A DNA stretch of 64,000 nucleotides, taken from assembly GCA_963702555.1 (NCBI GenBank), contig CAVPCW010000011.1, positions 620,001-684,000 of the forward strand, given 5' to 3'. Positions 44,751 through 54,276 of the stretch are shown one piece after another. The stretch is from CAMFLJ01 sp963702555 (GTDB lineage Bacteria > Actinomycetota > Acidimicrobiia > Acidimicrobiales > Acidimicrobilacustridaceae). The position numbers were made by a program, and so were the translations under genes. The notes under the pieces are model-generated. The model saw only the letters and a list, made by a program, of their open reading frames with translations. It was not told the origin of the DNA and did no database searches. Position 1 is the first letter of the stretch; every line of letters starts with the position of its first letter.

Positions 44751-45337
44751 GAGCGCCGAGTCCCCCGGCCGAGGGCGTGGCGCCGGATCGGTCGTCCGCG
44801 ATGGCTGAGGATGCTGATGATCTCGACCGGGTGCTCGTCGGCCGGGCCGAACCAGTGGGGACGGGATGCGTCGAACTCGACGGCGTCGCCGGCCGTCACG
44901 ACGAGCTCCTCGCCGGGGAGCACGACGCGCAGCTCGCCGACGAGCACGTAGAGCCACTCGTAGCCGTCGTGGGTCCGCAGCTCCCGCTGCCCGGCCTCGG
45001 GCGGGATCACGACCTTCCACGCGTGCATCCCCATCGGGTGCTCGGTGAGCGGGATCACGACGCGCCCTCGGCGCTCGCGGGGCCGCAGCCGGGTCCGAGG
45101 GTCGCCCAGCGACGGCATGTCGACGAGCTCGTCGAGCGGCACCTCGAAGGCATCGGCGATCGGCAGCAGGAGCTCGAGGCTGGGTTTGCGTTGCCCGGAC
45201 TCGAGGCGGGAGAGCGTGCTCTTCGAGATCCCTGTCTCGGCGGCGAGCCCGGTCAGCGTGACGCCTCGGCGGGTTCGCAGCAGCCGGAGACGAGGCCCCA
45301 CCCCGGCGAGCGCCGCGACGATCTCGGCGGAAGCCAT
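44747..45337 (-). CDS. XRE-family regulator with C-terminal cupin
   Basis: A 196-residue regulator. The N-terminal HTH reads LRLLRTRRGVTLTGLAAETGISKSTLSRLESGQRKPSLELLLPIADAF (helix-turn-helix plus the SGQRxPS turn); the cupin domain has HDGYEWLYVLVGELRVVLPGEELVVTAGDAVEFDASRPHWFG. Such proteins often repress a divergent gene and release it on binding a small molecule. Here the divergent gene is the flavoprotein at 45428, with 90 bases between. Co-translated with the LAL regulator. Confidence 0.9.
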   Translation of the reverse strand: MASAEIVAALAGVGPRLRLLRTRRGVTLTGLAAETGISKSTLSRLESGQRKPSLELLLPIADAFEVPLDELVDMPSLGDPRTRLRPRERRGRVVIPLTEHPMGMHAWKVVIPPEAGQRELRTHDGYEWLYVLVGELRVVLPGEELVVTAGDAVEFDASRPHWFGPADEHPVEIISILSHRGRPIRRHALGRGTRRS

Positions 45338-45427
45338 TCGCCGACTACACCATGGATTCCCGGAAACGGCAACAACAGTGGCCAAACATGTCGATTGCCC
45401 GCACGCTCCACGTCGGAGGTGATCGAC

Positions 45428-46354
45428 ATGGACAACAGTGACCACGACATCGTGATCGTCGGTGGCGGTGCGGCCGGGCTGAGCGCGGCGCTCGTGCTGG
45501 GTAGGGCCCGTCGCCGGGTGGCGGTCGTGGACGCCGGGCAGCCGAGGAACGCGCCCGCCGCCCACATGCAGGGGTTCCTCTCCCGCGACGGGATGCCGCC
45601 GAGCGAGCTGCTGGCGGTGGGGCGGGAGGAGGTCACCGGCTACGGCGTGCACATCATCGAGGGCACGGTGTCGGCCGCGTCGGCTGCGTCGGCGGCCGGC
45701 TTCGTCGTGCACCTCGGTGACGGCTCGCAGCTGACGGCCCGGCGGCTGCTGGTCACCACGGGCGTCGGCGACGAGCTCCCGGCCATCCCCGGGGTCCGCG
45801 AGCGCTGGGGGCGGGACCTGTTGCACTGCCCCTACTGCCACGGGTGGGAGGTCCGCGATCGCCCGCTGGGCGTGCTCGGGACCAACCCCGGTGCGGTCCT
45901 GCACGCCCTCCTCGTGCGGCAGTGGAGCGACGACGTCGTGTACGTCGCGCACAGCTACGAGCCGACCGAGCTCGAGGAACGTCAGCTGCGGGCCCGGGGG
46001 ATCGAGATCGTGCGGGGCGAGGTCGCCCGGCTGGTCGTCGACCGGGACGAGCTGAAGGGGATCGAACTCGTCGACGGCAGCGTGATCCCCCGGGCGGCGG
46101 TGTTCGTCCGCCCGATCAACACACCTCACCCCGACGGGCTGCTGGCCTCGCTCGGCTGTGAGCTGGACGACGAGGGCTTCGCGACCGTCGACCGGTTCGG
46201 ACGCACGAGCGTCGCCGGGGTCTGGGCCGCGGGGAACGTCGTCGACCCACGGGCGCAGGTGATCACCTCGGCAGGTCAGGGCTCGGCGGCGGCGATCGCC
46301 ATCAACGCCGACCTGGTCCAGGAGGACGTCGCCGTGGCCGTCGCCTCCTCCTAG
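45428..46354 (+). CDS. thioredoxin-reductase-like FAD/NAD(P) oxidoreductase
   Basis: A 308-residue flavoprotein: FAD loop IVGGGAAGLSAALVLGRARRRVAVVD, a CxxC redox pair in LHCPYCHGWEVRDRP, and the second FAD motif VAGVWAAGNVVDPRAQVITSAGQGS. The NADPH-binding GxGxxx part is unusual (GVLGTNPGAVLHALL), as in the small TrxR-like group that is often found beside XRE-cupin regulators. The start ATG 45428 has an almost perfect Shine-Dalgarno (GGAGGTGATC). It may act on small disulfides or electrophiles rather than thioredoxin. Confidence 0.88.
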   Translation: MDNSDHDIVIVGGGAAGLSAALVLGRARRRVAVVDAGQPRNAPAAHMQGFLSRDGMPPSELLAVGREEVTGYGVHIIEGTVSAASAASAAGFVVHLGDGSQLTARRLLVTTGVGDELPAIPGVRERWGRDLLHCPYCHGWEVRDRPLGVLGTNPGAVLHALLVRQWSDDVVYVAHSYEPTELEERQLRARGIEIVRGEVARLVVDRDELKGIELVDGSVIPRAAVFVRPINTPHPDGLLASLGCELDDEGFATVDRFGRTSVAGVWAAGNVVDPRAQVITSAGQGSAAAIAINADLVQEDVAVAVASS

Positions 46355-46417
46355 GCCCGACCGCAGTCCAGGGGCGGAGGCCACCCAGGCCCCGCCCACC
46401 TCGAGAAAGGAACTCCG

Positions 46418-46468
46418 ATGCTCCAACGAGCAGTCAGTCCCCGCGCTCTGCCAGCCCTGTCGCCATGA
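46418..46468 (+). CDS. 16-residue ORF before the MFS gene (leader or broken N-terminus)
   Basis: ATG 46418 follows GAAAGGAA and opens MLQRAVSPRALPALSP; its TGA overlaps ATG 46465 of the MFS gene (ATGA). RRALPAL-type starts are common in DHA2-family transporters, so this may be the real N-terminus separated by a one-base indel, in line with the other indels of this assembly, rather than a leader peptide. Confidence 0.4.
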   Translation: MLQRAVSPRALPALSP

Positions 46469-47904
46469 CCGCGCTCATGTCCGCATGCGTCGTCGTCGTG
46501 GTCGCGATGGTCGCGGCCATCAACCTCGCCCTGCCGGAGCTCGCCGGCAGCGACCTCCGCCCGAGCTCCACCGAACTGCTCTGGATCGTGGACGCCTACA
46601 TCCTGGTGTTCGGGTGCCTGCTGATCCCGGCCGGGGCCCTCGCCGACCGTGTCGGCCGCAAGGGCGTGCTGATGGCCGGCCTCGGCATCTTCACCGCCGG
46701 CTGTCTCGTCTCCGCCGCGGCTCCGGCCACCACCGTTCTCCTGGCGGGGCGAGCGATCACCGGGCTGGGGGCGGCGCTGGTGATGCCGGCGACGCTCTCA
46801 CTGCTGCTCCAGGTCACACCCCCGGCCCGCAAGCCCCATGCCATCGCCACCTGGTCGGCCGCGACCGGTGCCGCCGGTGCGCTGGGCAACCTCGGCGGTG
46901 GCCTGGTCCTGCAATGGCTGCCGTGGCAGGGGCTGTTCCTGGTCATGGCCCCGCTCGGTGCGTTCCTCGCCGTACTGGTCGGTGCAATGGCACCACGAGG
47001 TGAGCGCCATTCGGCACCGCTCGACCCGGCGGGTGCGACACTGCTCACGGCCTCGGTCTTCTTCGTGCTGCTCGCCGTGATCGAAGGGCCCGAGCAGGGG
47101 TGGACGTCGGGTCTGGTCGTGGGCTCGCTTCTCGCCGCGGCGGCGACGGGCACCACCTTCGTGCGTCGGTCGCTGCGTCGGCGTGATCCGATGCTCGACC
47201 CGAGGCTCTTCCGGATCGCCTCGGTCCGGGTCGGGGCGGTCGGCGTTGCTGTCGTGTTCTTCGGGCTGTTCGCGCTGTTCTTCGTGAACGCGCAGTACCT
47301 GCAGTACACGAAGGGGTACTCACCGCTGGCCACCGGTGTCGCGATCCTGCCCCTCCCGGTCGTCATGATCGTCGTCAGCCGACGCAGCGTGGCCCTCGCC
47401 GAGCACGTCGGTGTCCGGCGGGTCGTGACCGCAGGACTGGTCACCCTGGCCGCGGGAATCGCCGCGCTCTCCTTCGTCACCGCCTCGACCCCGTACCTGC
47501 CCTACGTCGCAGCGCTGGTCGTGGTCGCCGCCGGGATGGGCCTGAGCGTGCCGTCGCTGTCGACCGGCATCGTCACCTCTCTCCCGCCGCAGCAGGCGGG
47601 GATCGGGTCGGGCATCAACAGCGCCGTCCGGGAGGTGGGTGCGGCGCTCGGCGTGGCCGTCGTGGGGACGGTCCTCGCCAGCACCTTCGAGAGGTCCTTG
47701 CCCGGCGCGGTGCGCGGCGGTGAGTCCGTGTTCCAGACGTTGCGCACCGCGGCGGCCATCGGGCCGGAGGTCCATCAGGAGGCGGTGAGAGCGTTCACTG
47801 ACTCGATGGCCGTCGGCCTGCGTGTCGTCGCCGTCGTGGTCCTGGTCGTCGCGGCCGTCGTCTCCCGGGGCATGCGCGCCTCGGCCGCTGATCGAAGCGG
47901 ATGA
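46465..47904 (+). CDS. MFS transporter, DHA2 (14-span) drug exporter type
   Basis: A 479-residue membrane protein with about 14 spans. Visible family motifs: INLALPELAGSDLRPSSTELLWIVDAYILVFGCLLIPAGALADRVGRKGVLMAG (motif A, with the DRVGRK loop), LAGRAITGLGAALVMPATLSLLLQ (motif C region) and IGSGINSAVREVGAALGVAVVGTVLAS near the end. Such proteins export drugs or metabolites with protons. It lies 110 bases after the flavoprotein gene and may be in its transcript. The 16-residue ORF in front may be its true N-terminus. Confidence 0.92.
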   Translation: MTALMSACVVVVVAMVAAINLALPELAGSDLRPSSTELLWIVDAYILVFGCLLIPAGALADRVGRKGVLMAGLGIFTAGCLVSAAAPATTVLLAGRAITGLGAALVMPATLSLLLQVTPPARKPHAIATWSAATGAAGALGNLGGGLVLQWLPWQGLFLVMAPLGAFLAVLVGAMAPRGERHSAPLDPAGATLLTASVFFVLLAVIEGPEQGWTSGLVVGSLLAAAATGTTFVRRSLRRRDPMLDPRLFRIASVRVGAVGVAVVFFGLFALFFVNAQYLQYTKGYSPLATGVAILPLPVVMIVVSRRSVALAEHVGVRRVVTAGLVTLAAGIAALSFVTASTPYLPYVAALVVVAAGMGLSVPSLSTGIVTSLPPQQAGIGSGINSAVREVGAALGVAVVGTVLASTFERSLPGAVRGGESVFQTLRTAAAIGPEVHQEAVRAFTDSMAVGLRVVAVVVLVVAAVVSRGMRASAADRSG

Positions 47905-48038
47905 CATCGCCGGGGGTTTCCCCGGTGGCGGCGCCAGGCGGGCGCGTCACCATCTCGGCCTTGGTGAACCGCCCGCCTGCTGTCGCAGCGGTCGGCGTTG
48001 CTACGTTGCTTCGACTCACGGATCACCAAGGACGGGCG

Positions 48039-49028
48039 ATGGCAGGCGGCCTTGTCGGGCTTCTCGATGACATAGCGGCACTGGCCAAGCTGGCCGCGGC
48101 GTCGGTGGACGATGTCGCGGCCGCAGCCGGCAAGGCGAGCATGAAGGCCGCCGGCGTGGTGGTCGACGACGCCGCGGTGACCCCGGCGTACGTCCGTGGC
48201 CTCGCCGCCCACCGCGAGCTCCCGATCATCAAGCGCATCGCCCTCGGGTCGTTGCGCAACAAGATCCTGATCATCCTCCCCATAGCGCTGCTGCTGAGCG
48301 CCATCGCGCCGAAGGTGGTCGAGGTCATCCTGATGTTCGGTGGCTGCTTCCTCGCCTACGAGGGCGCCCACAAGATCATCCACGCCCTGCGCCACGACGA
48401 CCACGGGCACGACGTACCGGTGACGCTCCAGGGCCCTGACGCGGAGTCCGCCACCGTCTCGGGGGCGATCCGCACCGACTTCATCCTGTCGGCCGAGATC
48501 ATGGTGATCTCCCTCAAAGAGGTGCTCGACGAGCCGCTCGTGGCCCGGGGGGTGATCCTCGTGCTGGTGGCGCTCGTCATCACCGTGGCCGTCTACGGCG
48601 TCGTCGCCCTCATCGTGAAGATGGACGACTTCGGCCTGAAGCTGGCCGAGCGCCCCTCGCCCAAGGCCAAGCGGGTCGGCCTGCTGCTCGTCGCCGGGAT
48701 GCCGAAGTTGCTCTCGTGGCTGTCGGTCATCGGCATCGCCGCCATGCTCTGGGTCGGCGGCCACATCATCCTCGTCGGCTTCGACGAGTTGGGTTGGACC
48801 ACCCCGTACCACCTCGTCCACGACCTCGAGGGGCTGGTCAGCGACGTCCCCGGCATCGGTGGCGTGCTCGCCTGGCTGGTCAACACCGCCGCCTCCGCAC
48901 TGGTCGGCTTCGTGGTCGGTGCGGTCATCGTCACGATCGTGGGGCTGGTGACGTCGAGGACGTCGAGGACGTCGGGCTCGACGGGCCACGAGGCCGGCGG
49001 ACCGGGAGCCCTCAACCCGCCGGAGTGA
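48039..49028 (+). CDS. DUF808 (YedI-like) membrane protein
   Basis: A 329-residue protein of the DUF808 family: MAGGLVGLLDDIAALAKLAAASVDDVAAAAGKASMKAAGVVVDDAAVTPAYV is the conserved N-terminus, followed by spans (NKILIILPIALLLSAIAPKVVEVILMFGG, FLAYEGAHKI) and DFILSAEIMVISLKEVLD, VGLLLVAGMPKLLSWLSVIGIAAMLWVGGHIILVG. The function is unknown. TACGTT lies about 35 bases upstream and AAGGACGG before ATG 48039. It is followed by the baeRF3 gene, which has its own leader. Confidence 0.92.
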   Translation: MAGGLVGLLDDIAALAKLAAASVDDVAAAAGKASMKAAGVVVDDAAVTPAYVRGLAAHRELPIIKRIALGSLRNKILIILPIALLLSAIAPKVVEVILMFGGCFLAYEGAHKIIHALRHDDHGHDVPVTLQGPDAESATVSGAIRTDFILSAEIMVISLKEVLDEPLVARGVILVLVALVITVAVYGVVALIVKMDDFGLKLAERPSPKAKRVGLLLVAGMPKLLSWLSVIGIAAMLWVGGHIILVGFDELGWTTPYHLVHDLEGLVSDVPGIGGVLAWLVNTAASALVGFVVGAVIVTIVGLVTSRTSRTSGSTGHEAGGPGALNPPE

Positions 49029-49197
49029 GAAATCTTGTGAAGTGAGGTTCGTGTAACACGGATCGTGTGTAGAGTGGTCCGTGAAGGGGAGTATCCCTAC
49101 GCAGCGTCGTCGTCATCACGGGCCGAGCGGCCCCGGCGCGCTGGCTCCTGACGGAGCGGGAGAGACCTTCGGTCACCAACCGATCGAAGGAGAACCC

Positions 49198-50214
49198 ATG
49201 GACAAGCTGCTGCTCGACGACCTCCAGCGACGAGTCGTCTACCCGAGCGTCACGATCCTCGTGAACACCACCCCCGGCTCGCGCCTCTCCGATGCGGAGC
49301 TGTCGACCGTCGCCGGATTCATCGACGACGCCGACCGGCGCCTCACCGACGACGTCCCCGATGCCATCCGCCGCCAGGTGGTGGCCGAGCTCCACGAGCT
49401 GCTCCGGAGCTGCATCCCCGAGACGAGCGGCGAAGCGCTGGCGCTGTGCGCGTCGCCCGAGCACACGACCACCGTCAGGCTGGGCCGGCCGGTCGTCCCC
49501 CGCGTGGTGGTCGACGACACCTTCGCCACGAGGGATCTCGTCGCCGACCTCAACCGCAGCGCGGTGTTCCGGGTCCTGACCGTGAGCGGTCGTCGGGCCC
49601 GCCTGCTGAGGGGCGACCGCAACCGACTCGTCGAGCACCACGACGACACCTGGCCCATCGAACGGGGCGAGGAGAGCTCCCCGGCGTGGACCCGTCGGGT
49701 GGCCGCCACCGTCGCCGCGGTGCAGGCGGCCGACCCGCTGCCGACGGTGGTCGCCGGCGTGTCCACCTCGGTGCGCGCCTTCGTCGACGAGTGCCCGGCG
49801 GTCGCCATCGGCATCGTTCGCGGCAACCACGACCGCACGGGCTGGTCCGAGCTCCACAGCGCGGCGTGGCCGGTGATGGTCGACTGGCTCCGCAGCGACC
49901 GCGCCGACGCCATGGCCCGGCTCGACCAGGCCCGTTCGGGCCATCGCTACGCCGGCGGCATCGACGAGATCTGGCCCCTCGCCCTCGACGGCCGGGTCGA
50001 GCTCGTCGTCGTCGAGCACGGCTTCTCGATGGCGGTGCGGTTCGGCGACCACGGCGAGCTGCAGCCGACCGAGGAGATCGAGGCGCCCGACGTGGTCGAC
50101 GACATCGTCGACGACACCATCGAGGCGGTGCTGCGCAGCGGCGGGCACGCGGTGCTCGTCGACGACGGCACCATCCACGACGCCGGGCGCATCGCCGGCG
50201 TGCTGCGGTACTGA
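49198..50214 (+). CDS. bacterial eRF1-like protein (baeRF family 3)
   Basis: A 338-residue protein of the bacterial archaeo-eukaryotic release-factor-like group: FIDDADRRLTDDVP, LALCASPEHTTTVRLGRPVVPRVVVDDTFATRDLVADLNRSAVFRVLTVSGRRARLLRG is the family core, and the end (SGGHAVLVDDGTIHDAGRIAGVLRY) matches the domain-3-like part. These proteins are thought to act on ribosomes in stress or hibernation, but no reaction is proven. A GAAGGAGAA site precedes ATG 49198. The leader holds ACACG-GAT-CGTGT (49056-49068), a small dyad close to a TAGAGT-like -10. Confidence 0.85.
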   Translation: MDKLLLDDLQRRVVYPSVTILVNTTPGSRLSDAELSTVAGFIDDADRRLTDDVPDAIRRQVVAELHELLRSCIPETSGEALALCASPEHTTTVRLGRPVVPRVVVDDTFATRDLVADLNRSAVFRVLTVSGRRARLLRGDRNRLVEHHDDTWPIERGEESSPAWTRRVAATVAAVQAADPLPTVVAGVSTSVRAFVDECPAVAIGIVRGNHDRTGWSELHSAAWPVMVDWLRSDRADAMARLDQARSGHRYAGGIDEIWPLALDGRVELVVVEHGFSMAVRFGDHGELQPTEEIEAPDVVDDIVDDTIEAVLRSGGHAVLVDDGTIHDAGRIAGVLRY

Positions 50215-50241
50215 GGCCGGTCGCTCGGCCCCGCCTGCGGG

Positions 50242-53200
50242 TCAGGCGAGGTCGAGCAGGCCGCGGATGTCGTCTTCGGTGAGGGCGCCGGCCAGGGCGC
50301 CCTCACCGTCGAGCACGCTGTTGAAGAGGTCGGACTTGCGGGCCTTCAGCTCCATGACCTTCTCCTCGATCGTGTCGGTCGAGACGTACCGGTAGACCAT
50401 CACCGGGTTCAGCTGGCCGATGCGGTGGGTGCGGTCGACGGCCTGGAGCTCGGTGGCGGGGTTCCACCACGGGTCGAGCACGAAGCAGTAGTCGGCCTCG
50501 GTGAGGTTGAGCCCGAACCCGCCGGCCTTGAGGCTGATCACGAACACCGGGGCGTCGCCGTCCTTGAACCGGGCGATGGCCTCGGGGCGGTTGCGGGTGC
50601 TGCCGTCGAGGTAGCTGTGGGCGATGCCGGCGGCGTCGAGGCGGGTGCGGGCCCGGGCCAGGTACCGGGTGAACTGGCTGAACACGAGGGCCCGGTGGCC
50701 CTCGGCCACCACCTGGGTCAGGTCGTCGACCAGGCGGTCGAGCTTCGCCGAACCGACGGCGTCGTCGGCCTCGTCGACGAGGGCGGGGTCGAGGGCGAGC
50801 TGGCGCAGGATCGTGAGCGACTTGAGGATCTCGAAGCGGTTCTTCTGGACGTCGCCCACCAGGCCGAGGACCTTCTGGCGCTGCCGCTGCAGCTGGGTGG
50901 CGTAGATGCGGGCGTGGCGCGGGTTGAGCTCGATCTCGACGGTCTGCTCGGTCTTGGGCGGCAGCTCGGTGAGCACCGCGTCCTTGGTGCGCCGGCGCAT
51001 GAGCGGGGCGATGCGGCGGCGGAGGGTGGCGAGCAGCTCGGGGGAGTCGCCGCTCTCGATCGGCTTGCGGAAGGTCTCGCTGAACCGCTTGGGGTCGGGG
51101 TAGAGGCCGGGCGCGGCGATCGACAGCAGCGACCACAGGTCCATCAGCGTGTTCTCGAGCGGGGTGCCGGTGATGGCGATCTTGGTGGCGGCGTCGAGGC
51201 GGCGGGCGCACTGGTAGGTCTTGCCCTGGTGGTTCTTCACGAACTGGGCCTCGTCGAGCAGCAGGAGCTCCCACTCGTGGCGGGTGTAGCTCTCGAACTC
51301 GAGCCGGAAGAGGGCGTAGGACGTGACGACGATGGTGGCGCCGTCGATCTCGTCGTCGAGGGAGTGGCCCCGGCGGGCCTGGGTCTCGCGGATGGTGCGG
51401 ACCTCCACCCCGGGGGCGAAGCGGGCGGCCTCGTGGGCCCAGTTCTCGACGACGCTGGTGGGGGCGACGACCAGGAAGCGGGCGTCGGGCGTCTCCTCGA
51501 GCACGTGCAGGCACAGGGCCAGGGTCTGGACGGTCTTCCCGAGCCCCATGTCGTCGGCGAGGATCCCGCCGAGGCGGTTGCGGTGCAGGAACGCCAGCCA
51601 GTCGAGCCCCTCCTGCTGGTAGTGGCGCAGCGTGGCGTCGAGGCCGGCCGGGACCGGCACCGGCTCCGGCGCGGCGAGCGCGGCCATGGCGCCGACGCTG
51701 TCGGCCCAGCGCTGTGACTGGCGGGTGACGACGCCGAGGCCGGTGAGCTCGTCCCACCAACTGGTCTGGAAGCGGTTGAGGCGGACGATGCCGGCGCCGG
51801 TCGGGTCGGCGAGGTTCCGGGCCTCGTCGATGAGCTCCCGCAGGCGGGTGAACTCGGGCCGGTCGAGGCGGAGCCAGGTGCCCGACGGAAGGATCAGGGC
51901 CTCGTCGTCGCGGGCGAGTGCGGCGAAGAGGTTGGCGAAATCGACGACCTCGCCGTCGACGCTCACCTCCACGTTCAGGTCGAACCAGTCGTTGCCCCCG
52001 CGGCGGCCCTCGTCGTCGCCGTCGGTGACCATGAGGGAGATGAGCGGGTCGCCGCTGGCCTCCCGCAGCGCGGGGTGGTCGCCGGACCGCTCGATGGTGA
52101 CCTGGCCCTTCGCCTCCAGCCACGGGAGCACGTCGGTGACCAGGGTGAGGATGGCCGGGCCCGAGACGGTGACGTCGCGGGGCGAGCCGTCCCAGTCGAC
52201 GATGGTGGGCAGCAGGTGGGTGGGCAGCTCCAGGTCGTCGATGGCCGCCCTCTCGGCGGCACGATCGCGGGCACGGCCGCCGGCTCCGTGGAGGGGGTGG
52301 TCGACCGCCCGCTCGCCCCGGCGGTACCGGACCGACCACCGCAGCGCGGCGGTGTCGAGGGCGGTGCGCTCGACCGTGAGCACGACCCCCTCGAACCGGC
52401 TGGTGGTGATGGTGACGCTGCGGTCGGACGAGGCGACCCTTGCGTGGCGCGCCAGCGCCGGCTGGTAGACGTCGAGCAGTTCCTCGACGTCGGCCGCCGG
52501 GACGGTGAGCGGGTCGGATGAGGCGAGCCGGGCGACGGTCGGGTGCAGGGGAGCGGTGAGGGCGATGAGCTCGAGCCGGCCGCCGTCGCGCATCCAGATG
52601 CCGTGGGGCGGGCTGCCGAGGAGCCCGCTGCGCCCCTCCGGGAGCTCGATCGGCTCGCCGTCGAGGGTGAACGAGGCGGCGAGCGTGATCGCTCCCGACG
52701 TCGTCGGCCGCGAGGTCGACGACTGCGGCCGCGTCGGCGGGCGAGACCACGATGACGTCGCCCGGGTGCTCGCCGATCAACGCGACCCCGACCGCGACCG
52801 CCCGCTCCAGCTGGAACCAGAGATCGGGCCCGAACAGGGCGAGGGGCGCGGTCTGGATGTGGGAGTGGGCGAGGTCGGCCGGCCCGGTGGCCATGACCGA
52901 CCGGACGGCCGCCCGCTGCAACGGGTCGACGTCGGTGAGGGTCTGCCCGTGCGGGGAGCTGATGTCACGCCACGACGCCCCGGTCTTGATCCACTGGCCG
53001 GCCTTGCCCGGGCGCATCGGGCGCACGGTGACCCGCGGTTCGGTGCTGGTCGAGTAGCGGGTCGGGGTGGGGTGCTCGACCGCGAACTGGAGGGCGAGGC
53101 CGGCCGTGCCCCAGCGGTCGTCGACGCCCTCCGCGGTGGGCAGGTCGGCGAAGAGTCGCCGCCAGTCGGCCACGGCGGGGGAGTCGACGGCGGGCGCCGG

Positions 53201-53515
53201 CGCCGCGGCGGCCTCCCGGCGGGCGGTGAGGACGACGGCCACGCCGTGCTTGCAGTGCCGCCCGATCGGGCAGGTGCACGTGTCGTCGATGTCGACGCGG
53301 TCACCGCCGTCGTCGCGCCGACTCCAGCGGACGCGCACCACGTAGGTCGCGGGGCCCGACCCGCGGCAGACCGCCTTGATCAGCCCCGGCTCCGAGCTGA
53401 GCACGCTGGCCCGGCCCTCCTCCGCGTAGACGCGGCCCCTCGCCAGCGTCCCGGGGTCGTAGACGGCGTCGAGGAGGCGATCGTCGAGCGCGTCGACGGT
53501 CGGGGGTACGGGCAA
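50242..53515 (-). CDS. SNF2-family DEAD/DEAH helicase with SWIM zinc finger, frameshifted
   Basis: About 1090 residues. The SWIM finger is near the start (C80-x-C82 to C88-x-H90, in DDTCTCPIGRHCKH). The N-terminal half carries a bacterial SNF2-associated domain. The motor has Walker A ILADDMGLGKTVQTLAL, the DEAQ box in LLLDEAQFVKNHQG, ITGTPLENTLMDLWSLL and, in the second RecA lobe, RALVFSQFTRYLARAR and DRTHRIGQLNPVMVYR. One extra base near 52695 shifts the frame before ITLAASFTLDGEPIELP. TTG 53515 with GAAGGAAG in front fits the family start. It probably remodels DNA-protein complexes in repair or replication. Confidence 0.9.
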
Positions 53516-53771
53516 GGTGGAGCTTCCTTCGGGTGGGAGGGCCCGGTCTCGGGCACGCGAGCCCGAGCAGGCCTGCAGCCCGTCGGATCGCCCGTCAACC
53601 CTACGCAGCCCCTCCGCCAGTGCGGCGCGGGCGCAGAGGTTGGGTCGTCGGATCCTCGGTGCGAGCCGTGGGCCGGTCGTCCGGACCTCTGCCGGAAATC
53701 CCACCGGCGTGCCGTCGGGACTCCGCTACGTTCGGCCCTTCGGCGACGGCGAGACCGGGGGGTCCCACACC

Positions 53772-54233
53772 ATGTCCTACGAGGTCGACTTCAAGGACGT
53801 CTCGACGGTCGGGCTGGAGTCGTCGCCCGTCGCCGAGGCCCTCGCCGGCCTGCGGGCCAACGAGGCGCGCTACTTCAAGAACAAGTACGACCACACCTTC
53901 GTCGTCGAGCCGGCGAGCAAGGCCAAGGCCACCATCGCCTGGGTCCACAAGATCCTCGAGGAGCGTGACCTCGTCATCGGGTCCACGCCGCTCGAGGCCA
54001 CCGCCTTCGAGGTCGAGGGCATCAAGATGGCGTACGTCTTCTACGAGAGCGGCCTGTCGATCAACGTGATGTACACCATCGCCGACTCGGGCAAGCGGGC
54101 CGTCGGCTTCAAGCTCTCCGACGGCATGGAGGTGCCGGCCGAGCTCGAGGGCAGGTTCAAGTTCGCCCGGCAGAAGTCCAAGCTCGCCGGCACGATCCGC
54201 GGCTCCTACTTCGTGATCAAGGGCGAGTACTGA
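53772..54233 (+). CDS. uncharacterised 153-residue protein
   Basis: Starts MSYEVDFKDVSTVGLESSPVAEALAGLRANEARYFKNKYDHTF and ends IRGSYFVIKGEY. The composition differs from its neighbours: rich in Lys, Tyr, Phe and Val, poor in Arg, which suggests a compact alpha/beta domain. No signal peptide or span. It has its own upstream region of about 250 bases and lies divergent from the helicase gene. I do not recognise a family. Confidence 0.7.
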   Translation: MSYEVDFKDVSTVGLESSPVAEALAGLRANEARYFKNKYDHTFVVEPASKAKATIAWVHKILEERDLVIGSTPLEATAFEVEGIKMAYVFYESGLSINVMYTIADSGKRAVGFKLSDGMEVPAELEGRFKFARQKSKLAGTIRGSYFVIKGEY

Positions 54234-54276
54234 CCGACGGCGTCCCGGCCGACACCGACCCGCCCGGCCCGGTCCC

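Noticed and set aside
46418..46468. A conserved leader peptide for the MFS gene
   Set aside because: Not kept as a finding because the sequence reads like the normal N-terminus of a DHA2 transporter displaced by one base.
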